Both the position numbers and the translations under genes were made by a program. The notes beneath the pieces are model-generated. The model worked only from the letters and a program-made list of their open reading frames with translations, was not told where the DNA came from and made no database searches. DNA of 25,555 nucleotides from Leptolinea sp. UBA5366 (GTDB lineage Bacteria > Chloroflexota > Anaerolineae > Anaerolineales > Anaerolineaceae), in the NCBI GenBank assembly GCA_002407845.1, contig DHPK01000022.1:1409-26963 (forward strand), read 5' to 3'. Shown here one piece after another: positions 1-6,963 of this stretch (the first letter of the stretch is position 1; each line of letters opens with the position of its first letter).

Positions 1-1405
1 AACTCATATCCAGCTGAATACAGTTACCAAGGCTTTCTGCAGCTGCAAGGCGGATTCATGGGGAGATGAACCCAACACAAATATTTGCCCGATTTGTAGC
101 GGACAGCCCGGAACGCTGCCGAGCACAAATAAAGCGATGGTCGAAAAAGCGCTGATGCTGTGCTTAGCGATGAATTCAAATATTAACCGGACCTCTTTCT
201 TTGACCGCAAAAATTACCTTTATGCGGACCTGCCCGGCGGCTATCAGGTTACTCAAAATGACATGCCGATCGGCAAAGGCGGGTACCTCGATTTTCTGAT
301 GGATGACGGCCGCGAGATCAGAGTTCACATCGATAACCTGCATATTGAAGAGGATGCCGGCAAGACTAAAAACGACGGCGATGAGCGGCTGATTGACATG
401 AACCGCTGCGGTGTACCGCTGGTTGAAATGGTCACCCAGCCGGACATGCATTCGGCGGATGAAGCTGCGACCTACCTGATGCGGCTGCGACAGCTGCTGC
501 GCTGGATTGGGATTTCAGAGGCGAACATGGAACGCGCTCATTTGCGCTGCGATGCTAATGTTTCAATCCGGCCGAAAGGCACGGATAAACTCGGTAAGAA
601 GTGCGAGATCAAGAACATTAACTCGATCGAAGCCGTCCGCACGGCGATCAATTTTGAGATTGAGCGTCAGACGCGTGAATTGGATGCCGGAAACAAGATC
701 GAACAATGGACGATTGAATGGGACAATGATGCTCAGGAACTGCGGAAAATGCGATCCAAAGAGACTGCGGCGGATTATCGCTATTTCCGCGAACCAAACC
801 TGATGCCGGTGGTCATTTCGGACGAACTGTTTGAGAGCGTGAAAGCTCGCATGCCTGAGCTGCCGCTGGAACGCCGCGCACGCTTTATTTCTGAATTAGG
901 ATTGCCGGAATATGATGCCTCAATTTTGACCGCAGAACGGGACACATCGGAATTTTTCGAAGCTGCCTGCAAGATTTATCAGTCTGACAATAAGCGGGTA
1001 TCGAATTGGATGATGAATGAAGTGCTGCGGATCGTCAACGATAAAGGACTTCCGGTTTCAGCGCTAAAAATTACACCAGAGGATTTGGCTGAAGTGATTC
1101 AGCTGGTGGACGCTAAAAAGGTCAACACCTCGACCGGCAAGACGCTGATCGATAAGGTCGAGGAGACTGGTAAACGTCCTGCAGAACTGGTTGAAGAACT
1201 AGGGCTGGGACTGGTCAGTGACGACAGCGAGATTCGGCGCGTCTGCGAGCGGATTGTCGCAGGAAATCCAAAAGAAGTCGAATTGTATCAAAGCGGAAAA
1301 GAAACGCTGATCGGCTGGTTTGTCGGTCAGGTGATGCGGGAAATGCGCGGAAAGGCTGATCCGACGCTGACACAGCAGATTCTGACTGAGCTGCTGAAGA
1401 AATAA
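1..1405 (+). CDS. gatB: Asp-tRNA(Asn)/Glu-tRNA(Gln) amidotransferase subunit B, 5' end outside window
   Basis: GatB is the tRNA-binding kinase subunit of the cytoplasmic GatCAB complex, which converts Glu-tRNA(Gln) or Asp-tRNA(Asn) to the correct amide form. The frame is open from base 2 and gives 467 residues; only about 10-15 N-terminal residues seem to be missing, because the fragment begins at the conserved HxQLNT segment. Visible family blocks are a CxC and CxxC pair (fragment residues 13, 15, 29, 32) in the usual zinc site, FDRKNYLYADLPGGYQ, MNRCGVPLVEMVTQPD, LRCDANVSIRP, CEIKNINS and DYRYFREPNLMP. The C-terminal YqeY-like tail contains GWFVGQVMREMRGKA. An internal ATG at 137 is not the start, since conserved family sequence lies upstream of it. 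The gene ends at TAA and is followed at once by a hairpin terminator. gatA and gatC are not visible. Confidence 0.97.
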   Translation, partial: THIQLNTVTKAFCSCKADSWGDEPNTNICPICSGQPGTLPSTNKAMVEKALMLCLAMNSNINRTSFFDRKNYLYADLPGGYQVTQNDMPIGKGGYLDFLMDDGREIRVHIDNLHIEEDAGKTKNDGDERLIDMNRCGVPLVEMVTQPDMHSADEAATYLMRLRQLLRWIGISEANMERAHLRCDANVSIRPKGTDKLGKKCEIKNINSIEAVRTAINFEIERQTRELDAGNKIEQWTIEWDNDAQELRKMRSKETAADYRYFREPNLMPVVISDELFESVKARMPELPLERRARFISELGLPEYDASILTAERDTSEFFEAACKIYQSDNKRVSNWMMNEVLRIVNDKGLPVSALKITPEDLAEVIQLVDAKKVNTSTGKTLIDKVEETGKRPAELVEELGLGLVSDDSEIRRVCERIVAGNPKEVELYQSGKETLIGWFVGQVMREMRGKADPTLTQQILTELLKK

Positions 1406-1424
1406 TTTTCTGATTGGAATTGCG

Positions 1425-1465
1425 AAGACGGACGAGGGGTGTTCTTTGTCCGTCTTTATTTTTTA
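1425..1465 (+). terminator. Intrinsic terminator after gatB
   Basis: A perfect 9-bp stem, AAGACGGAC (1425-1433) with GTCCGTCTT (1448-1456), has a 14-base loop and is followed by TATTTTTTAA. It terminates gatB. The 3' arm and T-tract overlap the stop codon of the convergent glycosyltransferase gene. There is no T-tract on the other strand, so it should act mainly on plus-strand transcripts. Confidence 0.85.
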
Positions 1466-2565
1466 AGCGAATGGATCAATTCTTGATATTGCCGGAAGAT
1501 CTCATCCGCTGAGAAAGCCTCTGAGCGCTGCTGCAGCGCCAGTCTGCCATCTGCGCTGATCGGAGTGTCCAGCGTTGTAAGAATTGCGTCAGTGAACGCC
1601 TGCTGATCTCCCAGCGGGGTCAGCTTGCCCCAGCGGCCATTTTCAAGAATCTCTGCAGGGCCGTGCGGGCAGTCGACCGACACGACCGGCGTGCCGCATG
1701 CCAGTGCCTCAGCGATCGTCAGGTTGAACCCTTCGTAATTCGATGTGCAAAGCAGCATGTCACTATGGGTAAGAAATGCATAAGGGTTGGTTTTGATCCC
1801 TGGCAAATCGACCATTTCTTCCAAACCGAGGTCAGCAATCTGTTTTTCAAGATTTATCCGCTCAGCGCCTTCGCCCAATATGATCAAGCGACAGGCTCTC
1901 TGTTTGACAACTTCAGAAAAGGCGCTCAAAAGAAAGGGAAAGTTTTTTGCCGGCATCAGTCTGCCAATTGCGAGCAGTACCGGCATCTGTTTGTCAGTCA
2001 GCCAGCGATGATCCGGAGTTTCATTTCCGTGCTCACGGATCAGCTGTAAATCAAGGGGGTTGTAAATAGGCTGAATCAAGTTTGGATCAATCTTGATGGT
2101 CTGTATCAGGTCCTTTGCCGAACCATTGGAAACCACCACAATTTTATCCGCGCGCGGGTAAAGCAAATGCGCTGCACGGGTGATCAGCCGTTCTTTTAGG
2201 TTCAGCGCGAGATTGTTTTGGGAGATCGTGTTATGTTCAATCAAAATCAGTTTTGCATTTGAACGCGAGAGAATGCGGCATATTACTGCAGCAAGGTTGA
2301 GATGAGTCAGGCTGCTTATTACTACGTCCGGCTTTTCGGAAGCGAAGTAGCGGATCAGCGCTGGAATCGCTGCCCTGAGATGCGGTTTATCGAAAGAAAT
2401 AATTCGCGCCTTTGGGCTGACGTCCTTGAGGAATTCTCCCTGCCGATTGACTAAAACCAAATCAACGGTAGTTTCTGCGCGAACAAACTGGTTGACAAGT
2501 ACTGAGATCATCCGTTCTGCCCCGCCCACATTCATGTCATACGATAGAAAAGCAATTTTTTTCAT
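1456..2565 (-). CDS. Glycosyltransferase family 4 (GT-B fold)
   Basis: This 369-residue protein is probably a cytoplasmic, membrane-associated glycosyltransferase that moves a sugar from an activated donor to a lipid-linked or polysaccharide acceptor. The N-terminus (MKKIAFLSYDMNVGGAERMI) is the glycine-rich acceptor-side motif of GT4 enzymes. KIVVVSNG marks the domain junction, AIGRLMPAKNF begins the C-terminal Rossmann domain, and EGFNLTIAE is the EX7E donor-site motif, followed by ALACGTPVVS. No signal peptide or membrane helix is seen. The start lies 6 bp after the birA stop with no clear Shine-Dalgarno sequence, so its translation is probably coupled to birA. The donor and acceptor cannot be predicted, and no other polysaccharide genes adjoin it. 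Confidence 0.9.
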   Translation of the reverse strand: MKKIAFLSYDMNVGGAERMISVLVNQFVRAETTVDLVLVNRQGEFLKDVSPKARIISFDKPHLRAAIPALIRYFASEKPDVVISSLTHLNLAAVICRILSRSNAKLILIEHNTISQNNLALNLKERLITRAAHLLYPRADKIVVVSNGSAKDLIQTIKIDPNLIQPIYNPLDLQLIREHGNETPDHRWLTDKQMPVLLAIGRLMPAKNFPFLLSAFSEVVKQRACRLIILGEGAERINLEKQIADLGLEEMVDLPGIKTNPYAFLTHSDMLLCTSNYEGFNLTIAEALACGTPVVSVDCPHGPAEILENGRWGKLTPLGDQQAFTDAILTTLDTPISADGRLALQQRSEAFSADEIFRQYQELIHSLKK

Positions 2566-2571
2566 GAAAGT

Positions 2572-3375
2572 TCAAATCCGGTCAATAGCAGGATCAACTG
2601 GCAACCGCAATGAAATTTCTCCGGCGATAAAGCGATGTTCTACCCCGGATGCATCAATTGCGATCAGGCTGCCGTCCACAGCGAGCCCTTCCAGGTGAAA
2701 AGGCTCGGCTGATTTGCCCGGGGTTTCAAGCGTCACAATCTGCCCTTTAAACGCCAGCAAGCGCTCCCATTCAGCGATAAAGGCTGGCGTCCCCAGAGAT
2801 TTTCGAACGGTTAAGATCATTTGGGTGATGTCATGACAATGCTGAATCGGGTCGAGGCACGCACAGCCTGCGGATTCAAGCGAGGTGGTCGGGTAACGGA
2901 CGCTGACTTGATCCGGTATCGATGCATTCCGGATGTTCATCCCGATCCCAAGCACCAAGCTGATCAGGTCAGGACCATCCCAGACAGTTTCGCACAAAAT
3001 ACCGCTCATCTTCCGGTTGTTCAGCAGGATATCATTCGGCCACTTGACGGTCGGGTGCAAGGCATGGTTTTCCTCAAGCGATTTGGCAGCTGCAACGCCG
3101 GCGAGCGGCGAAAACAGGTTGAGCAGCTGCTTCTCCTCTTTTTCAGGTGTCAGAATAAGGCTCATCGCCAGGCTACTGCCCGGTGTTGTGATCCACTTTC
3201 GATTCAGGCGGCCTCTGCCGGCGGTCTGCATGTCGGCGATGACAAGGCGGATTTTCTGATCGGACTCCCGTGCCCATTGCTGCGCATAGGTGTTTGTTGA
3301 GTCTAAAGTATCGAAGTATCTGATTTCATCGATTGGCAGATCAGAAAAAATTGAAAGATCAATCGCAGCAGCCAT
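2572..3375 (-). CDS. birA: Biotin--[acetyl-CoA-carboxylase] ligase, without repressor domain
   Basis: The protein activates biotin with ATP and transfers it to the lysine of biotin carboxyl carrier domains in the cytoplasm. Of its 267 residues the catalytic domain covers about 18-215, with the adenylate-binding GRGR motif at 53-56, KWPND at 111-115, KMSGIL at 122-127 and LGIGMNI near 142-148. A small C-terminal SH3-like domain follows. The winged-helix DNA-binding domain of E. coli BirA is absent, so this is a monofunctional ligase and not a biotin-operon repressor. The start has AAAGGAG four bases upstream. It is the first gene of a pair with the GT4 gene, and a terminator of the preceding small gene lies just upstream. 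No biotin carboxylase or carrier gene is in the window. Confidence 0.95.
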   Translation of the reverse strand: MAAAIDLSIFSDLPIDEIRYFDTLDSTNTYAQQWARESDQKIRLVIADMQTAGRGRLNRKWITTPGSSLAMSLILTPEKEEKQLLNLFSPLAGVAAAKSLEENHALHPTVKWPNDILLNNRKMSGILCETVWDGPDLISLVLGIGMNIRNASIPDQVSVRYPTTSLESAGCACLDPIQHCHDITQMILTVRKSLGTPAFIAEWERLLAFKGQIVTLETPGKSAEPFHLEGLAVDGSLIAIDASGVEHRFIAGEISLRLPVDPAIDRI

Positions 3376-3390
3376 GCAGCTCCTTTAGTG

Positions 3391-3423
3391 TTAAATAAAA
3401 CTGCCATACGGAATGCATGGCAG
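3391..3423 (-). terminator. Intrinsic terminator after the DUF5679-like gene
   Basis: On the minus strand, CTGCCAT and ATGGCAG form a 7-bp stem (3417-3423 with 3401-3407) around a 9-base loop, followed by TTTTATTTAA. It lies between the small two-CxxC gene and birA, so birA probably has its own promoter or depends on readthrough. Confidence 0.75.
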
Positions 3424-3452
3424 CTCAACACAATTTCGTTGAAAGGTCCCGA

Positions 3453-3632
3453 TTATTTCTTAGGGGCTTCCATTCCATCATGCAGTTTCGTGCGGCCAAT
3501 CCGATAGATTTTTGTACCGCAGGTTGGGCATTTGCCGAAAACGACAGCGCTGCCACGTTTGTTGAAACCAGCAGTCGGTTTCTCGATGACGCGTTTTGCC
3601 TTACATTTTACACAATATCCTTCAATTTCCAT
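3453..3632 (-). CDS. Small DUF5679-like zinc-ribbon protein
   Basis: This 59-residue basic protein has two CxxC knuckles, GYCVKCKAKR near the N-terminus and GKCPTCGTKIYRIGR in the middle, spaced as in a single zinc ribbon. The pattern resembles DUF5679 proteins, which I associate with Chloroflexota; their function is unknown, though nucleic-acid binding is plausible given the many Arg and Lys residues. I chose the start at 3632 and not the in-frame ATG at 3644, because the sequence at 3644 (ATGGAGGTCGTTATG) contains the Shine-Dalgarno GGAGGT that serves the second ATG. It is a single-gene unit with a candidate promoter at 3717-3744 and a hairpin terminator downstream. Confidence 0.8.
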   Translation of the reverse strand: MEIEGYCVKCKAKRVIEKPTAGFNKRGSAVVFGKCPTCGTKIYRIGRTKLHDGMEAPKK

Positions 3633-3716
3633 AACGACCTCCATGTTTTTTTTATCAAAATAATTCAGGATCTACTCGAGTAAAGCTGAGCCGTCCTTAT
3701 TCCAAAGTATATCAGC

Positions 3717-3744
3717 AGTTTAATTAAAATTCCCCGTTTGTCAA
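3717..3744 (-). promoter_or_regulatory. Candidate sigma-70-type promoter for the DUF5679-like gene
   Basis: Read on the minus strand, a perfect -35 box TTGACA (3739-3744) is 16 bases from TAAACT (3717-3722), which matches four of six positions of the -10 consensus. The predicted transcript begins near 3710, leaving a leader of roughly 75 bases before the ATG at 3632. Confidence 0.5.
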
Positions 3745-3868
3745 GGATTTATGTCGTGTTCGTGACGGAGTTGTGAGGAGAATGAGCGAGGCTTATTCAG
3801 GCGATTGCGAAAAAAAATACATATTGATCACAAATATTTGGTTTTATACTTGTCTGCCTGCGGAAATC

Positions 3869-3905
3869 CCTCGGGAAATAGGCGTTATCGGCTCGATACC
3901 CGAGG
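3869..3905. other. Nested hairpin of unknown function
   Basis: CCTCGGG (3869-3875) pairs with CCCGAGG (3899-3905). Inside the 3' half of the loop, TATCG (3886-3890) pairs with CGATA (3894-3898) around a 3-base loop, directly against the outer stem so the two could stack. GCCT at 3856-3859 could also pair with AGGC at 3880-3883, giving a pseudoknot on the plus strand. I do not recognise a known riboswitch or ribozyme consensus. A double-stranded DNA site is an alternative. Confidence 0.4.
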
Positions 3906-3918
3906 AATAAAAGTTGTG

Positions 3919-3958
3919 AAAAAAATCACGGCTGGATGTTTTGTCAACTCAGCCGTGA
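3919..3958 (-). terminator. Intrinsic terminator after the HAD hydrolase gene
   Basis: Read on the minus strand, TCACGGCT (3951-3958) and AGCCGTGA (3926-3933) form a perfect 8-bp stem, followed by seven T residues (3919-3925). It lies about 45 bases after the stop of the HAD gene and would end the tRNA-Lys/greA/lysS/HAD transcript. Confidence 0.85.
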
Positions 3959-4003
3959 AAAATTACAATTGTCATGAAATTTGGATTACAGTCATAAATT
4001 TCG

Positions 4004-4666
4004 TCATTTGGCGAAGAGTGACACGATTTTTTCGTAATTGATCTCATGATATCCATGAATGATCAAGTCCGCTGCCTGCAAATCCCCGGCATATTTCGTG
4101 GTTGTGATTGCGACGCATTTCATGCCGGCAGCTTTTGCGCCCAGCACGCCTGCGGTGGAATCTTCGAAAACAACGCAATCTGCCGGTTTTGCGTTCAGTG
4201 CAGCCGCCGCGACCAGAAAGATGTCCGGTGCCGGTTTGGATGGCAGCAGATTGCCGGAGATGATATTGTCAAAATAACCGGTAAAGTGCAAGACATCCAA
4301 TTCAGTCAGGATCATCTCAAGATTGCTGGAAGAGGCAATTGCCATCAGATGGTGTTTTGTCTGCAACTCCGCCAGCAGGTCTTCAGCGCCGGTTATTTTC
4401 GTCAGGCTGCCGTTTCGTGCATTGATCTGCGCTTGATCGAAGAGCATTTTCGTGTATTTCGTTTTCTCTCGCGCAGGCAGCTGATAGCCAAGCACCTGAT
4501 CCAAAATTTCAGGCGTGGTCATTCCAAAATAGATCGAATTGTAATCCGCCTGGCTGATGCGTTTGTCCGTTCCAATCGCTGCCAAAACCTGATTCATCGC
4601 TTCCGAGAAACATTGAACTGAGTCAGACAGCGTCCCGTCCAAATCCCAGAGTACTGAAAACTTCAT
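4004..4666 (-). CDS. HAD-superfamily hydrolase, beta-phosphoglucomutase-like
   Basis: This is a 220-residue cytoplasmic phosphatase or phosphomutase of HAD subfamily IA. Motif I is DLDGT with the nucleophile Asp8 and acid/base Asp10. The helical cap covers about residues 15-85, motif II is the serine cluster in AIASSSN (about 109-115), motif III is Lys144 in SKPAPD, and motif IV is FEDSTAG with Glu168 and Asp169. All catalytic residues are present. The substrate is not predictable; beta-phosphoglucomutase, phosphoglycolate phosphatase and sugar-phosphatase roles are all possible for this sequence type. The start overlaps the lysS stop by ATGA, so it is translationally coupled to lysS, and a strong terminator follows. 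Linkage to lysS suggests co-expression but does not reveal the substrate. Confidence 0.9.
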   Translation of the reverse strand: MKFSVLWDLDGTLSDSVQCFSEAMNQVLAAIGTDKRISQADYNSIYFGMTTPEILDQVLGYQLPAREKTKYTKMLFDQAQINARNGSLTKITGAEDLLAELQTKHHLMAIASSSNLEMILTELDVLHFTGYFDNIISGNLLPSKPAPDIFLVAAAALNAKPADCVVFEDSTAGVLGAKAAGMKCVAITTTKYAGDLQAADLIIHGYHEINYEKIVSLFAK

Positions 4667-6192
4667 TCAATTTCCTCTGACTGTGCCTGATCTCGATCGC
4701 GCAGGTGCGGGAACAGCAATACCTCGCGGATGGTGCTCTTGTTTGTGAACAGCATGGTCAGACGGTCGATCCCCATGCCGAAGCCGCCGTTAGGGGGCAT
4801 GCCGTATCGCATGGCGCGCAGGTAATCCTCATCAATCGGGTTGTGTTCCTCATCCTCTTCGGAATAAGTGCGGCCCATCTCAATGAAGCGCGTTTCCTGG
4901 TCAATCGGATCGTTCAATTCTGTGAATGCGTTGCAGATTTCCATCCCCGCCAGATACCCTTCAAACCTTTCAGTTGTCGTTGGGTCATCCGGTTTGCGTT
5001 TTGCAAGCGGAGATATTTCCCATGGATAGTCGTAAAGGAAAGTCGGCTGGAGGAAGGTTGGCTCAAGAAAATCACTGACCAGCTGGTCAATCAGTTTGCC
5101 GCGCTGCATGCCGGGTTTCACTTTGATCCCTTTTTCCTTCATTACAGCTTCCAGCGCTTCGGATGTCTCGTATTTGCTGATGTCGATGCCGGTCTTTTCG
5201 AGGATGCCTTCGCGCATATTGACTCTGCGCCATGGCTGCGACAGATCAAATTCGATTTCGCCGTATTTGATTTTGGTCGTTCCAAGCGCTTTTTCAGCGG
5301 CAAAACGGATCATTTCCTCGGTGAAGTCCATCACTTTCAGATAATCGAAATAAGCACAGTAAAACTCAAGCTGGGTGAATTCTGGGTTATGTTTGAATGA
5401 GACACCTTCATTGCGGAAGTCGCGCCCGATTTCATAAACGCGGTCTAACCCGCCCACCAGCAGCCGTTTCAGATAGAGTTCAAACGAGATGCGCAGATAC
5501 AAATCCTGATGCAGCTGATTATGGTGCGTTACAAAAGGTTTCGCGGCAGCGCCGCCATAAATTGGCTGCAGCACCGGTGTTTCAACTTCAAGAAAATCGT
5601 GTCCGTCCAAGAATTCGCGCAGCGCTGAAACGATTTTTGCACGGGTGCGGAAAATATTACGGACTTCCGGGTTGACGACCAGATCTGCGTAACGTTGCCG
5701 ATACCGGATTTCTGGGTCAGTCAAAGCCGTGTGGCGGATGGTGACGCCGTCAACCACCTCTTCCTTTTCAGCAGGCAGTGGTGAGATCGCTTTGGAAAGC
5801 ATTCGGATTGAAGTGACTTGGAGTGAAATCTCGCCGGTTCGGGTGCGGGTAACTGTTCCAGCAGCTTCGATAAAGTCGCCGATATCAAAATAATCTTTGA
5901 AGAACTGAAGCTGATCCCCAAGTTCATTAATTCTTAAAAACAGTTGAATCCGTCCGCTCCCGTCCTCAATGTGAGTGAAAGCCAGCTTGCCCATGACACG
6001 CAGCGAGCGCATGCGGCCTGCAATTGTAACTTCCGGTGACGGCTGCCCTTCGGCTTCTGCTTTTTCAAATGCTGCACAGGCGTCTTTGATGGTTGTTGTG
6101 ATGAATGATCTGGTTGGGTAGGCTGAAATTCCTTTTTCAGCTAATTCTTGCACTTTCTGAAGTCTGACTTTTTCTAATTCATTTAGTTCCAT
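4663..6192 (-). CDS. lysS: Lysyl-tRNA synthetase, class II
   Basis: The enzyme charges tRNA-Lys with lysine using ATP in the cytoplasm. With the start at 6192 it is 509 residues, normal for bacterial LysS. The N-terminal OB-fold anticodon-binding domain spans about 55-135 and the catalytic domain about 160-495. Motif 1 lies at 200-210 (FLEVETPVLQP), motif 2 at 259-272 (FRNEGVSFKHNPEF) and motif 3 at 470-481 (GFGMGIDRLTML). EICNAFTELNDP near 418-429 is the lysine-pocket region. An in-frame start at 6249 would overlap greA and add 19 residues that are not typical of the family; the chosen ATG has AAGGGA close upstream. It follows greA by 43 bp and overlaps the HAD gene by 4 bp. tRNA-Lys(UUU), its likely substrate, lies upstream of greA. 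Confidence 0.97.
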   Translation of the reverse strand: MELNELEKVRLQKVQELAEKGISAYPTRSFITTTIKDACAAFEKAEAEGQPSPEVTIAGRMRSLRVMGKLAFTHIEDGSGRIQLFLRINELGDQLQFFKDYFDIGDFIEAAGTVTRTRTGEISLQVTSIRMLSKAISPLPAEKEEVVDGVTIRHTALTDPEIRYRQRYADLVVNPEVRNIFRTRAKIVSALREFLDGHDFLEVETPVLQPIYGGAAAKPFVTHHNQLHQDLYLRISFELYLKRLLVGGLDRVYEIGRDFRNEGVSFKHNPEFTQLEFYCAYFDYLKVMDFTEEMIRFAAEKALGTTKIKYGEIEFDLSQPWRRVNMREGILEKTGIDISKYETSEALEAVMKEKGIKVKPGMQRGKLIDQLVSDFLEPTFLQPTFLYDYPWEISPLAKRKPDDPTTTERFEGYLAGMEICNAFTELNDPIDQETRFIEMGRTYSEEDEEHNPIDEDYLRAMRYGMPPNGGFGMGIDRLTMLFTNKSTIREVLLFPHLRDRDQAQSEEIE

Positions 6193-6235
6193 TGGTTCCC
6201 TTGTGTCTGCAATCTGGTTCGTTTTCTTCCGCTGG

Positions 6236-6706
6236 CTATTTAATCTCAATGATTTTTATGGAGTAAGAGCCCATCGGTGCAGTGACCTGAACGACGTCTC
6301 CTTTGCGATGACCGATGACAGCCTTGCCAATCGGTGATTCGTTTGAAATCTTGTTTTCTTTCGGATCAGCCTCAGGCGCACCCACGATCGAATAGGATTC
6401 GATTTCGTCAAGTCCTTCTTCCTGAATTTTGATTTTCGATCCGACGTCAACCACGCCGACTTTTTCCGGATTATCCACGATTCTGGCAGTAGCTACCAGA
6501 TATTCGAGATCATTAATCCGTCCTTCAGTGAACGATTGTTCGTTTTTCGCCGCTTCATACTCGGCGTTTTCGAGCAGATCATCCCCGCCGCCGTCGATGG
6601 CGCTGCGCAGCCGCTCGGATACTTCGGCGCGTTTTGTGCCGCGGAGATATTCGAGTTCTGCAACTAATTTGTCATACCCTTCACGGGTCAGGATTGTATT
6701 TGTCAT
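6236..6706 (-). CDS. greA: Transcription elongation factor GreA
   Basis: GreA enters the secondary channel of backtracked RNA polymerase and stimulates transcript cleavage. The 156-residue product has the N-terminal coiled-coil hairpin (about 1-75) and a C-terminal FKBP-like domain (about 85-156; SPIGKAVIGHRKGDVV). The acidic tip reads GGGDDLLENAEYEAAKNEQ, so the two residues equivalent to E. coli Asp41 and Glu44 are kept (Asp43, Glu46), with a glycine-rich approach differing from the usual GDLxENAEY. The start at 6706 is chosen because of GAGGT just upstream and the conserved N-terminus; an upstream extension to 6802 would run through the tRNA gene. It lies 66 bp after tRNA-Lys and 43 bp before lysS, a neighbour arrangement known from many bacteria. 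Confidence 0.96.
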   Translation of the reverse strand: MTNTILTREGYDKLVAELEYLRGTKRAEVSERLRSAIDGGGDDLLENAEYEAAKNEQSFTEGRINDLEYLVATARIVDNPEKVGVVDVGSKIKIQEEGLDEIESYSIVGAPEADPKENKISNESPIGKAVIGHRKGDVVQVTAPMGSYSIKIIEIK

Positions 6707-6730
6707 GGCAACCTCAATTTCAAAATTTAA

Positions 6731-6755
6731 CAAAAATACCCTCCCCAACCGAGGA
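6731..6755 (-). terminator. Weak hairpin between tRNA-Lys and greA
   Basis: On the minus strand TCCTC (6751-6755) pairs with GAGGG (6739-6743), including one G-T pair, around a 7-base loop, followed by TATTTTTG. The stem is short, so it may only partly terminate tRNA transcripts and let some polymerase through into greA and lysS. Confidence 0.3.
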
Positions 6756-6772
6756 GAGCAAGTACGATATTG

Positions 6773-6844
6773 TGAGCGTATTGGGACTCGAACCCAAAAC
6801 AAATGGCTTAAAAGGCCACTGCTCTACCATTGAGCTATACGCCC
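6773..6844 (-). tRNA. tRNA-Lys (anticodon UUU)
   Basis: A complete 72-nt cloverleaf can be drawn on the minus strand. The acceptor arm is GGGCGTA / TACGCTC with one G-U pair; the D arm is GCTC-AATGGTA-GAGC. The anticodon stem GTGGC / GCCAT encloses loop CTTTTAA with UUU at 6810-6812, and the T arm is TTGGG-TTCGAGT-CCCAA. The discriminator base is A and the gene does not encode CCA (CAA follows), so the CCA tail must be added enzymatically. A near-consensus promoter lies directly upstream. Confidence 0.96.
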
Positions 6845-6861
6845 TTGACTATAACGGAGCT

Positions 6862-6890
6862 ATTTTATCATGTCGCGCAAAACATGTCAA
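6862..6890 (-). promoter_or_regulatory. Promoter of tRNA-Lys (and probably greA-lysS)
   Basis: Read on the minus strand, TTGACA (6885-6890) is followed after exactly 17 bases by TAAAAT (6862-6867), five of six matches to the -10 consensus. Transcription would begin near 6855, about ten bases before the tRNA 5' end at 6844. This is the best promoter in the window, as expected for a tRNA gene. Confidence 0.8.
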
Positions 6891-6963
6891 CAATTCGTGA
6901 AAAAAGGTTAAGGCAATGGGGAAATTGATGCCCATTGATGCCGATTCCAGCCGGAAGGTAGCA

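Larger units (their letters stand above)
3633..4003. other. 371-base intergenic stretch
   Basis: This AT-rich stretch holds the start-site leader and promoter of the small DUF5679-like gene (3717-3744), a nested hairpin at 3869-3905 and the terminator of the HAD gene (3919-3958). No convincing coding frame is seen between them; the longest plus-strand frame (3805-4041) has no ribosome-binding site or recognisable motif. I see nothing else in it that I can name. Confidence 0.6.

Noticed and set aside
3856..3905. A known riboswitch class
   Set aside because: I compared with the c-di-GMP, THF, fluoride and preQ1 patterns I know and found no match; kept only as an unassigned structure.
3805..4041. 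Small plus-strand frame across the intergenic hairpins
   Set aside because: No ribosome-binding site, and it covers the terminator and the start of the HAD gene's 3' end.
4705..5400. Long open frame on the plus strand opposite lysS
   Set aside because: It has no ribosome-binding site or recognisable motif and is antisense to a strongly conserved gene; a shadow frame.
6193..6249. 19-residue N-terminal extension of LysS
   Set aside because: It overlaps greA and does not match LysS; the ATG at 6192 gives the normal length.
6707..6802. N-terminal extension of GreA by 32 residues to an upstream start
   Set aside because: It runs through the tRNA-Lys gene and has no family similarity; the ATG at 6706 has a good ribosome-binding site.
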